Notes under the pieces: generated by a model | What the model saw: only the letters and a program-made list of their open reading frames with translations | Told to the model about the DNA's origin: nothing | Database searches by the model: none | Part shown: one piece after another, positions 31,501-38,378 of the stretch | Layout: each line of letters starts with the position of its first letter | Position numbering within the stretch: the first letter of the stretch is position 1 | NCBI RefSeq assembly: GCF_028768465.1 | Contig: NZ_CP118225.1 | Span: 6,553,001-6,617,000 of the forward strand | DNA length: 64,000 nt | Direction of reading: 5' to 3' | Source: Rhodopirellula sp. P2 | GTDB taxonomy: Bacteria; Planctomycetota; Planctomycetia; Pirellulales; Pirellulaceae | Translations under genes and position numbers: made by a program

Positions 31501-33338
31501 TAGCGGACCCTTTCGGGAACAAGACGAGTTACCTCTATGATGCTGAAGAGCGAGTAACAGAAGTCACAAGACCGGATGGAACCATCGAGAAACTTTCGTA
31601 CACTCCAGACTCGGACATCGAGTCAGTGGTGCTGCTACGAGCCGATTCTGAAGTTGAATTTAGCTGGGAGTATTCGTACGACAGTTTTGGAAGGCTGAGC
31701 ATGATCAGCACTTCGGATGGGGCTCAGCGCACTTTTCACTATTCTGATGACGGGTTCTTGATCGCCGAACGAACCTTCGATGCTTCAGGCATGCATGAGG
31801 TTGCCTACGATTACGATTCATTCGGAAACCGAATTCGAATGGTCGATTCGAAGTTGGGGGAAACCGTTTACGAATACAATCTCGCTGGCCAGTTGGTCCG
31901 CGAGGCCTTCGAGGGCGCCGAAGTCCGGTACACCTACGACGCCAACGGAAATTTGATCAAAAAAAGCAGCTTGGCAGAAACCGTAACGTACGAGTGGGAC
32001 GTGTCAGGTCGTTTAACGAGCATCACGACGGTGGATGGCGACGGCACCAAGGTAACGGAATATATCTACGACGCCTTCGGGAAAAGGACTGCTGTCATTC
32101 GAGACGGAGTGACGACCTACACCATTTACGAAACGATTGACGGCGTTGCGAGATTGCTTGAGGAGCTGGATGAGAACGGTGAGGTAATCCGCTCTTACAC
32201 CTACGGAAATGAGTTGACTTCGATTCACGAGGGCGCGTCATCGAGCTTCCCCGTGATCGGAGGCCGTGGGGATGCAGTCGCGTATTCCGGGCAAAGTGGT
32301 TTCAGGCTGGCTGCGCCAATCGATGCGTTCGGACGAGTGCGAACCCCCGCTACCAATGTCGGTGACCTGGTTATCTATCGCGGGCAGCTTCTGGACCAGG
32401 ACCTCCAGATGTACACGATGGGGGCACGTCACTACGACGGTAACACCGGTCGATTTGTTTCACGCGATCCGCTCGAGGGAGAGCCTGGCGAACCAATGTC
32501 GTATGCTTCCTACATATACGGTCTGAACGACCCGGTGAACAATGTCGATCCGACCGGATTGACGTCACTGATGGAGCAACTTGTGACCAACGTCCTTAAG
32601 AATCGGCTTTTCCAGTTCGGAATTGCTCAGTTCTTGGTCGGTGCTGTGCTGCGCCACAAATTTGGGTCCACGACTTGGTCAGGCCCCACACTGAATGTTG
32701 AGTCTCAATACACCGGCGATTTTAGCCTTGGCTATTCCCAATTCACGAGCGAGACGCGATTGACCGCGGACGGGTATCAAACAGCAGACGTGGGGGTTAT
32801 CACGCTTTCCAAGGAGATCTTTGGAAAAGATACTTCACTTGAAAAGCAAAGGAACAATGCGAAAGCGGAGCGTCTCAAGAAGAGAGCCAATAGCATAAAT
32901 ACGAGGAAAGGCACGAGTGCTAAGCAGCAAAAATCGAAAGCGAAAAAGCAAGATTTGCTTGCACAGGCGGAGTCTTTGCAAGGCAATGGATTGTTTGGGT
33001 CAAAGATTAGCTTTACTGGGGGGGACGCAGAGGTTTATTCGCCTGGACTGTTCGGCCTCTCCTTTGGAAGCTTCGTAGGGACGTTCACTTCTGCCGGTGC
33101 TGGACTCGATGCATCAGCAGGTAGCGGAAGCATGAGCGCCGATGCGAGCTATGGTGGATCCGTGGTGAACTACGGATTCTCGGCGGGATATTCTATTCCG
33201 GACTCGTCGGCTGGTTTGTCTGCCGCTTCAAAGCGAGGACAGGGAGTTGCGGATGCGGGATTCTCATTTGGAATTTCGGTTGGTGTTAGCATCCCCTTCG
33301 AAATTGGTCGTTACCCGGCTCCAAAACCAAGTGCTTGA
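19551..33338 (+). CDS. Giant secreted dockerin / FG-GAP / LamG / cadherin-like / RHS-repeat protein
   Basis: About 4595 residues in one frame. The chosen start (MSIPLRQFAKKLKR) precedes the planctomycete export signature SRLETLEARRVLAA; an ATG at 19512 and a TTG at 19497 are alternatives. Two dockerin-like segments (SALDALLIINELNARG, SALDALMVINHLNG) lie near 60-125. FG-GAP/VCBS repeats with DxNGDG loops run about 520-1660. Next come a LamG-like domain near 1820-1955, SdrD-B-like modules near 2045-2240 and several putative-Ig/cadherin-like repeats to about 2910. The RHS portion begins near 3120 (IPVAGIPIEITRIYDT) with many YD repeats, and its core ends with GARHYDGNTGRFVSRDPL and NNVDPTGL near 4337. 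A tip of about 260 residues follows, with a Lys-rich coil and a Gly/Ser/Ala-rich end. This is polymorphic-toxin or adhesin architecture, but no downstream immunity gene is visible. Confidence 0.93.
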   Translation: MSIPLRQFAKKLKRSHPKQKRKMRVSRLETLEARRVLAAAIWNNVTEPADVSGEAVPHVSALDALLIINELNARGYSDPEDGELPKQLDVASPGLYYDVSCDNRVSALDALMVINHLNGIRNEGNGVFPSLACSPVIAEGTDFHNSLDSPWLTLPDDSSAIKVYFRTPEFDRTSQNQILDAFEIELTDEQGNPVTLPYAAGRDAAFNWSESYQPTYGAAAEMDAATSEEDSSVTFNLSGLAEGTRVQITTRLVNNDSDDSSQIIIRGYEVVEANGAPPSGSRFESRTPVGSSVDFSQLEDVSGSFVASYGRTSLAGEDNELLTELVVTNQGNQTVTGQLVVVVDDLSELDAAMMHPDGRLPDGRSYWDLTSEMEGNPLAPGQSIRSRQIAFKNDSGKRFSYRLETLGKLNAAPNAFESIPVDAIEAGMTYSYAASASDPEGQSLTYSKVAGPEAMLIDAETGEVTWATDAPDIGSHRVTLRATDPYGLSVEQRFALEVLASLQNRPPIFTSDPVTDAIASSGFEVTTVGVGDSPAGVAVIDGFRGPRLVTANAGDQTIGVYAGQNNDRFDDTTNYSTGFPTADGQLFDVGYNVDIGLPDFVRSGDRNDIDGLAQGDFNGDGTIDLAVAFNFLESGTPSTGTFQVSVVLNDGDGTFASPVLAYEREIGFIYETDVESLSVRDLNGDGFDDIIFAETFAEGRLVTVFSNGDGTFAQPVETTYEDHLIGDFKFADIDSDGIPDLFGRTITSSALGGRSRMLFWSKGNSDGSFDGPNAFAATRNSGSSETTMPYDLADMDGDGDIDFAVSGDNSLIQVFHNDGIGNFTLVTELDPPSAQAYYDPDWLNVADFTGDGHADILYYHVWEKRLDLYMGDETGIDFVFQEGSEVFSRTDNWATDHEPIDLDGDGDLDLVMGQEYSSQASPRVALNNGDGTFKFVEYPMIDFSGDINPYHFDDIARGALVGDYNSDGVLDFSYFTTGNDFNGVGIRLGIRPGEFGGTGSFPIFYGTNGNLVIGDFNGDQVYDLMENRLGETALGNGDGTYSDPIPAVGFVNAYTGSAADFNLDGLDDIVWARSNHYTVGLSNGDGTFTISDDQLAEGSFYGYSSILTKDINNDGYPDFVAKTAVERQIDVHLNDPANPGVFSRSFRYVLPDGSQGINVSNWQESFDVADFNGDGTLDLAFAEREQYSTGSTAYTVVMAGDGAGNFTEISRSPVLGEETMTAAAIGNYYAPGDYNSGDLDGDGDVDLIAATSYGPRVFLNDGSGSFEFHSWLEYSGANQRGRDSWLVDFDEDGILDLVYLGSYGYSQLSVRLGNGDATFQTAQTIGMVGGTGGGISRMPFTDLNGDGHIDFVHGVNSTGNYNADATSFYAGRREDLVDMVAVDLNGDGNEEILAVQEQMDRLQIFVGDNLGGLTRIDDLLTGRAPKAVTTADLDGDSQVELITANRASRDLAVFVGDLESGFTASSVPLDGAPIDVEAADLDGDGNMDLVALDDQSNALWVYAGDGTTTLPEPTVVALGETPSRLSLADATGDGVIDALVTLPESQRVMILSGIGFQPVEAPLYINTASSPSDVAAVDLNDDGNPDLAIALPDSNVLSIVYGRGNNQFARPQELTVGESPTRVTLTDADEDGRMDLVVANSGDGTASVVYNRFDPNEVYKYDSDAIDPDGDTIAYSIQSGPGGLIINSETGELLWAASPDQVGVHDVTVAADDGRGGVATQSFKIEVEPARENAAPIIASMPTTEIGANEGFTYQVQALDNDGHPLRYRLINGPEGSTIDPVTGELAWDTREDGALNTHVPWGTTGYVRTPADESLQPASVTVEGWFNWTQLPAGNGADYLINQVSDLGAAYTLYNRFNDRLRFEANLPGGLEWFEVPFTFEADRWYHFALTIDDATHEVAVYADGQQLATFTLSESIHYTDRIHSIHDGSFQFQGATDNYRIWNVARHPEEIVEGMTTQYENEPALVLDYRFGEEESKSVHDYSGKGNHGYRVTNGNPPGAVAGLVDTGPQEFTLSVEDGRGGYDEQSFILNVLPELRGSITGQLFDDFNGDGDRDDGSEAGVTEEPWIENWHLFIDTNGNSYPDPDEPQATTDPEGKYEFAGLLPNDYPVKVSPVAGYQTPAEFNATVEPDTKRELDPVSVANYDLAIEALSLSQIRGQLQTEDGDAIAYWKAYADLDGDGRRGDDEPMAMSDRNGHFALSGLDAGTYNIKPDVPAGWADSAGRDGLDVVLAADAIATDNDFVLEPTNTSVIGGVHFVTMPSTEIEARQTFRYAAIAMGIGQPAITYDLSLAPEGMAVDPHTGFTAWRPTIDQVGEHLVILRATDASGSISLHDFYLNVTAPNTPPAIRGIGILPVSENQPQDDRPRFPAPTTAYVDVNYSYDVIAQDAESTELTFTLTQSPTSATIAPMTGRIEWPPSGSDVGSHDFTVEVMDAAGATTSATWTVAVENTSPATFPLEVTLPRSTAAVTTNYFSRISARDAIGRPVTWALATGPAELTVSSDGTIEWTPSNSQLGEHAVELEATTADGDTETVSFTVNVLGRLQNAAPVIQSQPHLSATIDQTFQYDILVSDADRDIHAFTLLEGPIGMSVHPSLGSVVWNPAADQMGEHDVLLQVSDPSGATAEQSFTLKVSRFGGPPRITSVPPTEAYVGSGFLYSVQSIDREGDPLSYSLLSAPAGMSIVENTGEIAWTPEAGQVGTQDVVIQVSDGIGGAATQAFVVNVNAGAANLPPAITSVAPRFGAVGTDFDYTLSASDPEGTTITYSLGQGPAGMSVDASTGQVTWIPAAGDEGKHIVTFLATDEGGAAAIESFELDVLDQNTAPSIDSTAPSQSTAGALFTYQVLASDADLDALKFELTEAPEGAEIDAFGRIQWPTELGDEGTYSFEVIVRDPRGGEATQTFDLELVTDTEGPKLSLIERPNEASRNVLPWQGPFVVYVRAIDNVEIASLTLTANGQDIPLDAAGTATFTFEDWTFQSINATATAIDTSGNVTTKTISFDYDIPEGWSGVGGDEIPTAIITSPTDAESVTGMVSISGTAAHEDFDIYRLSYRRVDETTYTEFHSSRTAVENGELGVWDTSLLLNDEYVIRLEVATSEGIANVVERYVGLAGELKLGNFQLSFTDMVIPVAGIPIEITRIYDTLQADREGDFGYGWRLEYRNTDLRVGLPSSGLEDVGIYSALRQGVKVYLNVPGQGRQGFTFDPDIRVLPGWGGNNLVLARPRFTPDPGVTSTLGTGTSSYLHVNDQGELYAPGGIPYNPSSPSFGGAYVLTTREGISYRINGATGKLASATDRNGQSIMFSDSGVTSTQAESAIAISRDAQGRIQAITDPLNHSIQYSYSTAGDLASVEDRLGNLTRFNYNDEKQHYLKSVIDPLGRTPVRTEYGEDGRLEELVNLNGSSIRVQYDPNNSLEVIEDPNGNETFVEYNSFGKAVSLTNALGERQIYEYDRNGFLTSSTNALGQRTTLANNADGWLISATDPLGATTQYSRDENGDLIAIVSPSGQSTTFEYDASGNLLAESGLDGSFVRYEYNSAGHLIGLTDQAGVRTSIEPNPSGLPTTTRYANGAVEKRIYDANGNLTESSVEFEGEVLASTVHEYDEAGRVVATEYADGTRTTSEYNAIGEITLQSDRLGRLNERVKSADGTTVTTVFAGETILESETSEEQTVTQVYGGVTQTVELDALGRPSGVVQSNADSDLGDAISIQYDAAGRVIGLEGDRDSQSVYDAAGREIHTTVDGVMIEREYDSDGQLIKETVEGQTTQYKYDEVGNVTEIAYPSGLVEGFDYDRRENLIAYRQNGVVIRRYQYDEVGRLQAVIDRNQNKTLYTYDGLDRLVEVTHNGQTLRQYDYDLAGNRTLIKREDGSTVVRAYDEANRITQETNPDGTVLTYAYDDFDRVVSRSTDQGVARFSYDDAGYLVSYSNDDTDIAVARDEQGRETRVTQEKGFVGYEYDPNGRLEIIETPAGSRLYEYDSTGLLTSVADPFGNKTSYLYDAEERVTEVTRPDGTIEKLSYTPDSDIESVVLLRADSEVEFSWEYSYDSFGRLSMISTSDGAQRTFHYSDDGFLIAERTFDASGMHEVAYDYDSFGNRIRMVDSKLGETVYEYNLAGQLVREAFEGAEVRYTYDANGNLIKKSSLAETVTYEWDVSGRLTSITTVDGDGTKVTEYIYDAFGKRTAVIRDGVTTYTIYETIDGVARLLEELDENGEVIRSYTYGNELTSIHEGASSSFPVIGGRGDAVAYSGQSGFRLAAPIDAFGRVRTPATNVGDLVIYRGQLLDQDLQMYTMGARHYDGNTGRFVSRDPLEGEPGEPMSYASYIYGLNDPVNNVDPTGLTSLMEQLVTNVLKNRLFQFGIAQFLVGAVLRHKFGSTTWSGPTLNVESQYTGDFSLGYSQFTSETRLTADGYQTADVGVITLSKEIFGKDTSLEKQRNNAKAERLKKRANSINTRKGTSAKQQKSKAKKQDLLAQAESLQGNGLFGSKISFTGGDAEVYSPGLFGLSFGSFVGTFTSAGAGLDASAGSGSMSADASYGGSVVNYGFSAGYSIPDSSAGLSAASKRGQGVADAGFSFGISVGVSIPFEIGRYPAPKPSA
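24206..24227 (+). repeat. Short insert read as GIGFQPV
   Basis: GGGATAGGCTTCCAGCCTGT, an imperfect palindrome (AGGCTTCCAGCCT), interrupts an FG-GAP repeat in frame. A sister insert (GGGATAGGCATCTTGCCTGT) is at 26603-26624. Confidence 0.55.
26603..26624 (+). repeat. Short insert read as GIGILPV
   Basis: Same element type as 24206-24227, in frame between two cadherin-like repeats of the giant protein; outer bases conserved, centre different. Confidence 0.55.
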
Positions 33339-33540
33339 TTGAACAACTCGAACTTGTAGGGATTGCAGACGCGCGGCGTCATCGGTTGCCAGACCGTGTC
33401 GCCGGTGAACAAATGGCATTGGACATCACCCAAGTACGCTCGCACGTCCAATTCGTTGCAGATCGTGCCGCCATTGATTGTCAGTCGGTTGGCCGCTCGT
33501 TCGCCCGCGGTCATCACTCCTTTGAAGATCCAGTTCTTGC
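33311..33540 (-). pseudogene. IS66-type transposase, C-terminal remnant
   Basis: Reverse-strand codons read RKNWIFKGVMTAGERAANRL, then a further stretch ending NELDVRAYLGDV. This resembles the IS66 C-terminal domain (KNWLFxGSxxGGERAA...YLRDVL). Everything upstream is missing, and the frame ends inside the last codons of the giant gene. It is a decayed insertion-sequence relic of about 75 codons; family assignment rests on this motif only. Confidence 0.55.
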
Positions 33541-33950
33541 GTCCCGGCGCCCCAGCCTACGGGTGCAAAAGGGGGCGGGGGGCCCCAACGCAGTGCTCCG
33601 TCTGTCGCAGTCTTGGTGGACGGCGACCTTGTTTCTACCCGTTGTCCGCTCGCCAATGAAGGCTTGCAAAGGGGGCGTGGCTCACCGTGAAAATGCTCCA
33701 ACGTGCTGGTGAGTTCCTTCAGAATGATTCCGGTCGTCGCGACGCAGAATGACGAGCGACTGGCTTTTTCAGCTATTAAACTGCTTGACCTTGAACGCTC
33801 GGTGCCAAGCATGGCGATCCGTTTTCTCCAGCATTTAAGCTGTTTCAGTAAGCGGTTCCGTCCCCCCTCCAACCGGGACTCACGCCCAAACGGCTCACTG
33901 GTTGGTGCCCGATCCTTCCTTCCTTTCACTTCAACTCGCTTCGATCCAAC
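33541..33950. other. Intergenic region before S9 peptidase
   Basis: Mostly unassigned sequence: a G-rich run (33571-33583) and a single arm of the GAGCCGTT palindrome family (33883-33897). No gene encoding an immunity-like protein for the giant RHS product was found here. Confidence 0.45.
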
Positions 33951-36563
33951 ATGCTTCGATTCTCAGTTGCTCTGACCATCGCTCTTGTCACCACTTCCTT
34001 TTTCCCTGCGATGATCTTTGCGCAAAAGAACAAAAAGAACAACGCCAAGGACGAATTGAAACTGGAGGACCTCTTCCCCGAGAAAAGCATCTTTGGCCCC
34101 TCCGCCCGACGACCAGAATTTTCTGCCGACGGACGCTACGCCGCCTACCTTTATCGCCCCTACAACGAACGCCGTCATGGCAATGACCTTTGGGTCTACG
34201 ACTTCAAGACAGGAAAAGCGAAACGGATCACAGACATCGGGATGATGTCCGAGTTCCAGCGATCATCGCGGATTGTGATCGAAGACCGACTAAAGAAGCA
34301 CAAGGATGACTCGGATCAAGACGACGAGAAGTCGGACAAGCCAACCAGCTCCGACGACGAGGAAGACGGAACGAAGGACGACGAAGAAGATGCCGAAGAG
34401 GATGTAGCTGAAAAGACCGAAGAGGAATTGGAATCCGAGCGAGAGATCTATTTGAACGTGTCGGACAAAGACGCCGACGATGAGTACGCGCCGGTCTACT
34501 CTGGCATCGCTTCGTTTCAATGGCACCCGACGGAGAATCGCATGCTGCTGATCTCTGAGGGCGATGTTTACCTCATCAAGGATCTCGATAGCCCCGAACC
34601 CGTTCGGTTGACCAAAACCGACGAACGTGAGTCCCAGGTCGCCTTTCTACCGGACGGTTCCGGCTACACCGTGCGGCGCGACAACGCAGTCCTACGGTTC
34701 ACCTTCGGCGAACACCTCGTCGAACAGCTCAGCCCCAAATTGCCCTCGGGCGAAAACCTGAGTCGATACGAGATCAGCCCAGACGGTAAACGCATGGTCC
34801 TGGTCAGCCGAACGAAAGATTCATCCGCCGGCCGCACCGTGGACATCATTCGCTATCGCGATCGATTTGCCAAATCGGACCGTGTGTCGCGAACGGTTTC
34901 CGACGACGAAGTCAAACCGCAAACCATCAAGGTCTACCTATTCGAGTTCGACGTCGCGGAAACCGAGCAAGCCGATTTGATTCAGATCTTCGAAGAGACT
35001 ATCGACGAACCAAGGGACATCATCAGTTCTCCCCGTTGGTCGCTGGACAACGAACAAGTGACGTTCTGTTTCTTCGACCAAGAAAACGCCGAGGTCCAGA
35101 TCCTGCTCTCGAAGTGGCCCTCCGGTGAGGAACTGGCCGAGGCGACCAAGAAAGCGAAACGCGAGCGTCAAAAAGAATTCCAGAAGGACATGTCCGAAGC
35201 GAAGGAGAAGGACAAAGAAGACCAGACCCCTGGTCGCCGTGGCCCCCGCGGCGGTTCCACTGCCGCACCGGAACGACTGAAAATCGAAGCGAAAACCGTT
35301 TACCTCTTCAAGCACTACGGCGGCCCTAACACGCCGTCAATGGTATCTCCCGATTTCGCTGGCGATAACAAGTCGATTGTGTTCATCAGCGAACAGAGCG
35401 GTTTCCGACATGTTCATCTTCTCGATCCGCTTTACGAAAGCGTTCGACAGCTCACCAGCGGACGCTTTGAAGTTTATCCGATTCGATTGTCCGATGATCA
35501 CACCCAACTATTCGTCACCGCGACCAAAGAATCGGCAGCCCAACAGATGGTTTACGTCCTGGATCTCGAAGACGGCGAACTGACTCGCCTGAATAAACAA
35601 GACGGCAATTTCTCCGACGTGGCGATTAGCAATGACGGAAAACGCATGATCGGGAACCACGTCACCTATGGCGAATTGACCGAACTGGTCGCCCAGAATG
35701 AAAAGAAAAAGGTCACCCGAATCACGGACTCGCATCCGGAGAAGACAAAATCGCTCATCGCGATCGAGCCAGAGTTCTTCGATTACGAGAACCGACTTGG
35801 ACACACCATCTCCGGCATGATGTTTAAACCGAAGGGGTGGAAAAAGCGTGACAAACACCCGCTGCTGATCTATGTCTACGGCGGCCCTCTCGGCAATCGT
35901 CACAGTGTCCACGACGGCAGCTACAGCGCCGACGGTTATTTCTTCCAAATGTACATGGCCCAGAAGCACGGCTATGTCACGATTGTCGTGGATCCCCGTG
36001 GACAATCCGGCTACGGCGGGCTGTTTGAGAAATCAAACTATGAGCAAGTTGGCAAGCCGCAGGTAGAGGATCTCGTCGACGGCGTCAAATTCATGACCGA
36101 GAATTTCAATACCGACGACCAACGAGTTGCAATCTATGGTTGGAGTTTCGGCGGCTTTCAAACCCAGATGTGCCTGTACACCGAGCCCGATGTGTTCCAA
36201 GTCGGCATGGCCGGTGCCGGACCAACGCAGTGGGAAAACTACAACTCCTGGTACACAACCGGCACGGTCGGCCCGTCGCGAAAAGGCACCCCGGATCAAG
36301 AGAAATACTCCTTGGTGCCGCTGGCCAAAAATCTGGAGGGCAAGCTCCTGTTGGTTCACGGCATGGAAGACACCAACGTCCTCTTCCAGGACACCATGGC
36401 GGTCTATCGGGCACTTCTGAAAGCTGGCAAGGAAACCAACGTCGAGTTGTTCTTGGACCCCACCGGCGGCCACGGTCTCGGCGGCGATGTCAAACGACTG
36501 GGCCGCATGCGGAAGTACGAAGAGTTCCTCCTCCGCACCATCGGCCCTGGCGAGAGCAACTGA
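33951..36563 (+). CDS. S9 family peptidase (prolyl oligopeptidase/DPP-like), secreted
   Basis: An 870-residue protein with signal peptide MLRFSVALTIALVTTSFFPA ending near Ala-Gln 25. Residues about 40-600 form the WD40-like propeller, interrupted near 115-165 by a very acidic low-complexity insert (Asp/Glu-rich) and near 400-440 by a charged Lys/Glu-Arg insert. The alpha/beta-hydrolase peptidase domain follows, with nucleophile Ser732 in YGWSFGGF, Asp807 in HGMEDTNV and His841 in TGGHGLGG, so the S9 triad is complete. It should cleave oligopeptides in the periplasm or outside the cell. The acidic insert is unusual and may be a surface loop. It is the last chromosomal gene before the genomic island. 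Confidence 0.93.
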   Translation: MLRFSVALTIALVTTSFFPAMIFAQKNKKNNAKDELKLEDLFPEKSIFGPSARRPEFSADGRYAAYLYRPYNERRHGNDLWVYDFKTGKAKRITDIGMMSEFQRSSRIVIEDRLKKHKDDSDQDDEKSDKPTSSDDEEDGTKDDEEDAEEDVAEKTEEELESEREIYLNVSDKDADDEYAPVYSGIASFQWHPTENRMLLISEGDVYLIKDLDSPEPVRLTKTDERESQVAFLPDGSGYTVRRDNAVLRFTFGEHLVEQLSPKLPSGENLSRYEISPDGKRMVLVSRTKDSSAGRTVDIIRYRDRFAKSDRVSRTVSDDEVKPQTIKVYLFEFDVAETEQADLIQIFEETIDEPRDIISSPRWSLDNEQVTFCFFDQENAEVQILLSKWPSGEELAEATKKAKRERQKEFQKDMSEAKEKDKEDQTPGRRGPRGGSTAAPERLKIEAKTVYLFKHYGGPNTPSMVSPDFAGDNKSIVFISEQSGFRHVHLLDPLYESVRQLTSGRFEVYPIRLSDDHTQLFVTATKESAAQQMVYVLDLEDGELTRLNKQDGNFSDVAISNDGKRMIGNHVTYGELTELVAQNEKKKVTRITDSHPEKTKSLIAIEPEFFDYENRLGHTISGMMFKPKGWKKRDKHPLLIYVYGGPLGNRHSVHDGSYSADGYFFQMYMAQKHGYVTIVVDPRGQSGYGGLFEKSNYEQVGKPQVEDLVDGVKFMTENFNTDDQRVAIYGWSFGGFQTQMCLYTEPDVFQVGMAGAGPTQWENYNSWYTTGTVGPSRKGTPDQEKYSLVPLAKNLEGKLLLVHGMEDTNVLFQDTMAVYRALLKAGKETNVELFLDPTGGHGLGGDVKRLGRMRKYEEFLLRTIGPGESN

Positions 36564-36699
36564 ATCGGGTGAAGACCGTTCCAGGTGTGAAGAAAGCGAG
36601 GAGCTAGAAGGAGCACGTCAGCTCTGCCTTGCCGTGGGGTTGCTACGCAGAACTCACTGATCGCTGGCCCCCTGTATCCCACCAGCGAAGCTCGAAAAG

Positions 36700-36846
36700 A
36701 GTAGAACATTTGTCCCTAAATGTTTGCGTGACAGGGTGGAGCCGTCGAGCAGCGTGACGCGAACGGTTCGCAGTGGACTTGGTAAAGCAACGAAGCTTGG
36801 CGGCGGAGGACTGCCCGACGGAACAGTTGGGGATAACTGTTCTACT
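36700..36846 (+). repeat. Hairpin-ended dispersed repeat, complete copy
   Basis: Ends AACATTTGTCCCTAAATGTT and AACAGTTGGGGATAACTGTT. One Watson-Crick pair of each hairpin is replaced by a G-T (G-U in RNA) pair, so both stems remain foldable. It sits about 90 bp from the tRNA-Pro remnant. Confidence 0.8.
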
Positions 36847-36932
36847 CTGATGCCATGGATTGCCAGGCCCCAAGTGGAGCCGGAGGCAGGATTGCCTCGG
36901 TAGGGGGCGGTGTGCGACACCGCGAAAGAAAG

Positions 36933-36972
36933 TCGGGATGACAAGATTCGAACTTGCGACCTCTGCACCCCC
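36933..36972 (-). other. att site: tRNA-Pro 3'-half remnant (outer island boundary)
   Basis: 40 bp identical to the 3' half of the tRNA-Pro gene at 59453-59527, from the discriminator base to the anticodon loop. Identity stops in the anticodon loop, a common crossover point for tyrosine recombinases. It lacks the 5' half, so it is not a tRNA gene. Confidence 0.8.
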
Positions 36973-37104
36973 GGGGTCACATTGAATTCTCCCTAACTCG
37001 TTTGCACTCCTTTGCCTACCTTTGCACACTCGCAAAAAGGGCAGACCAGAGGGCAGAGATCTCCGTGTATCGGATGGCTTTCCATTCCATTTCAGGAGAA
37101 AGCC

Positions 37105-38046
37105 ATGCGTCAGCCACACCCCTTCTATCGCAAATCCAAGCAAGCTTGGAAACGCTATCACCAAGTGATGGCCGAGAACGAACCGATCAAAGACACAACC
37201 ACAGCAGAAACCATCTTTGAACGGTACTTGGATTGGGTTCAGGAGAATCGCAAACCCGGCACCTACGCGAAGTTTCGGCATTTGCTTTCGCGTCTTGCGA
37301 AGTTCATCGGCAAGCGGACGAAAGTTGCCAAGCTGAGCGGGGTCGATCTTTCTCATTGGGTTGAAAGTGAATCCACCTGGAACTGTACCACTCGACATAA
37401 TGGAATCGGGGCGGTTTCGCGATGCTTCAATTGGGCGGTAGGGATGGGACTCCTGTCCTCTAATCCAGTATCTCGTGTTCCCGAAAAACCGACTCCAAAA
37501 CGCCGCGAAGTTGTTTACAGTCACCAAGACTGGAAAGAATTGAGGGCTCTGGTGAAAGATAACGCGTTTGGCGATCTCCTGGACTTCATGTGGGAGACCG
37601 GCTGTCGTCCGCTCGAAGCCCGGACCATGGAATCCCGGCACATCAATTTGCAATCGGGAGTCGTGGTCTTTCCACCATCGGAAGCGAAGGGTGCCAAGCG
37701 AGAACGAGTAATCTACCTTACCGAGAAAGCAATCGAGATTTGCCGAGACCGCGTCGACAAATTCCCCGAGGGCCCCGTTATGCGAAACCGTAGGAGACGC
37801 CTATGGACCAAGGATGCGATCAACTGCCGCTTTCGTCGACTTCGCAAGAAGCTCGGCCGGAAGGCAAACGCCTACGCGATCCGACACAGCTACGCGAACA
37901 ATGGTTTGATTGACGGGATGGACTCCCTGACGCTGTCCCAGCTCATGGGACACGCCGACATCAGCACGCTTGCCAAAAACTACGCTCACTTGGCAAGCAA
38001 CCCCCAATATCTGCGGGAACAGGCTCGCAAATTGCGAGACTCTTGA
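37105..38046 (+). CDS. Tyrosine recombinase/integrase
   Basis: 313 residues. ATG 37105 has a good Shine-Dalgarno (AGGAG at 37094-37098); an ORF start at 37012 would run through the att-flanking repeats. The N-terminal SAM-like core-binding domain (about 30-120) precedes the catalytic domain. Arg168 lies in TGCRPLEAR, Arg260-His261 in AIRHSYAN, His283 in LMGHADIS and Tyr293 in NYAHL. The first His of the usual HxxR box is Tyr here, a variant tolerated in this superfamily. Lying beside a tRNA-Pro 3'-half remnant, it is the likely enzyme for integration of the island's first element. Confidence 0.92.
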   Translation: MRQPHPFYRKSKQAWKRYHQVMAENEPIKDTTTAETIFERYLDWVQENRKPGTYAKFRHLLSRLAKFIGKRTKVAKLSGVDLSHWVESESTWNCTTRHNGIGAVSRCFNWAVGMGLLSSNPVSRVPEKPTPKRREVVYSHQDWKELRALVKDNAFGDLLDFMWETGCRPLEARTMESRHINLQSGVVVFPPSEAKGAKRERVIYLTEKAIEICRDRVDKFPEGPVMRNRRRRLWTKDAINCRFRRLRKKLGRKANAYAIRHSYANNGLIDGMDSLTLSQLMGHADISTLAKNYAHLASNPQYLREQARKLRDS

Positions 38047-38378
38047 GACAACAAATATTGGGATAGGTATGGGTTTCAGGTGAACGTCGGTCCGAGCTCC
38101 GTTGTCTTCCCAAGATCATTTCCATATTTTTTCCTTCGCGGATATTGCGTCGTAACGTTGGAAGGCTTGTGTTTTTCTTCGCTTGTCTATCTACGGTGCT
38201 CCTCCATTGCAGAATATTTGTAGTTTAGAATGGGCAAGACCATTTACATCTTGCATCGCCATATTCGCTAGTTTCACCGCGGCCGATACAAACGGATGCC
38301 TAGAGAATCCGCGAGCAGTCAATCAGTATCTCGAGCCTCCCTCCGCTTCTTCTCGCTTGCCCAGTTATCTGATCTCCA
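38047..38378. other. AT-richer intergenic region
   Basis: About 330 bp between the integrase and zinc-ribbon/HEPN genes. It is noticeably more AT-rich than the chromosomal part and probably holds the promoter of the latter. No gene was recognised. Confidence 0.45.

Larger units (their letters stand above)
36564..37104. other. Island left boundary region
   Basis: Holds the hairpin-ended repeat (36700-36846), the tRNA-Pro 3'-half remnant (36933-36972), and several TTTGC-type direct repeats (within 36998-37035) just before the integrase gene. These could be integrase arm sites. Confidence 0.5.

Noticed and set aside
33335-33712. 125-codon forward ORF as an immunity gene for the giant protein
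   Set aside because: It lies opposite the IS66-type relic and shows no immunity-like or conserved features.
36933-36972. tRNA-Pro gene at 36933 or 42709
   Set aside because: Only the 3' half is present; identity ends in the anticodon loop and no 5' half can pair.
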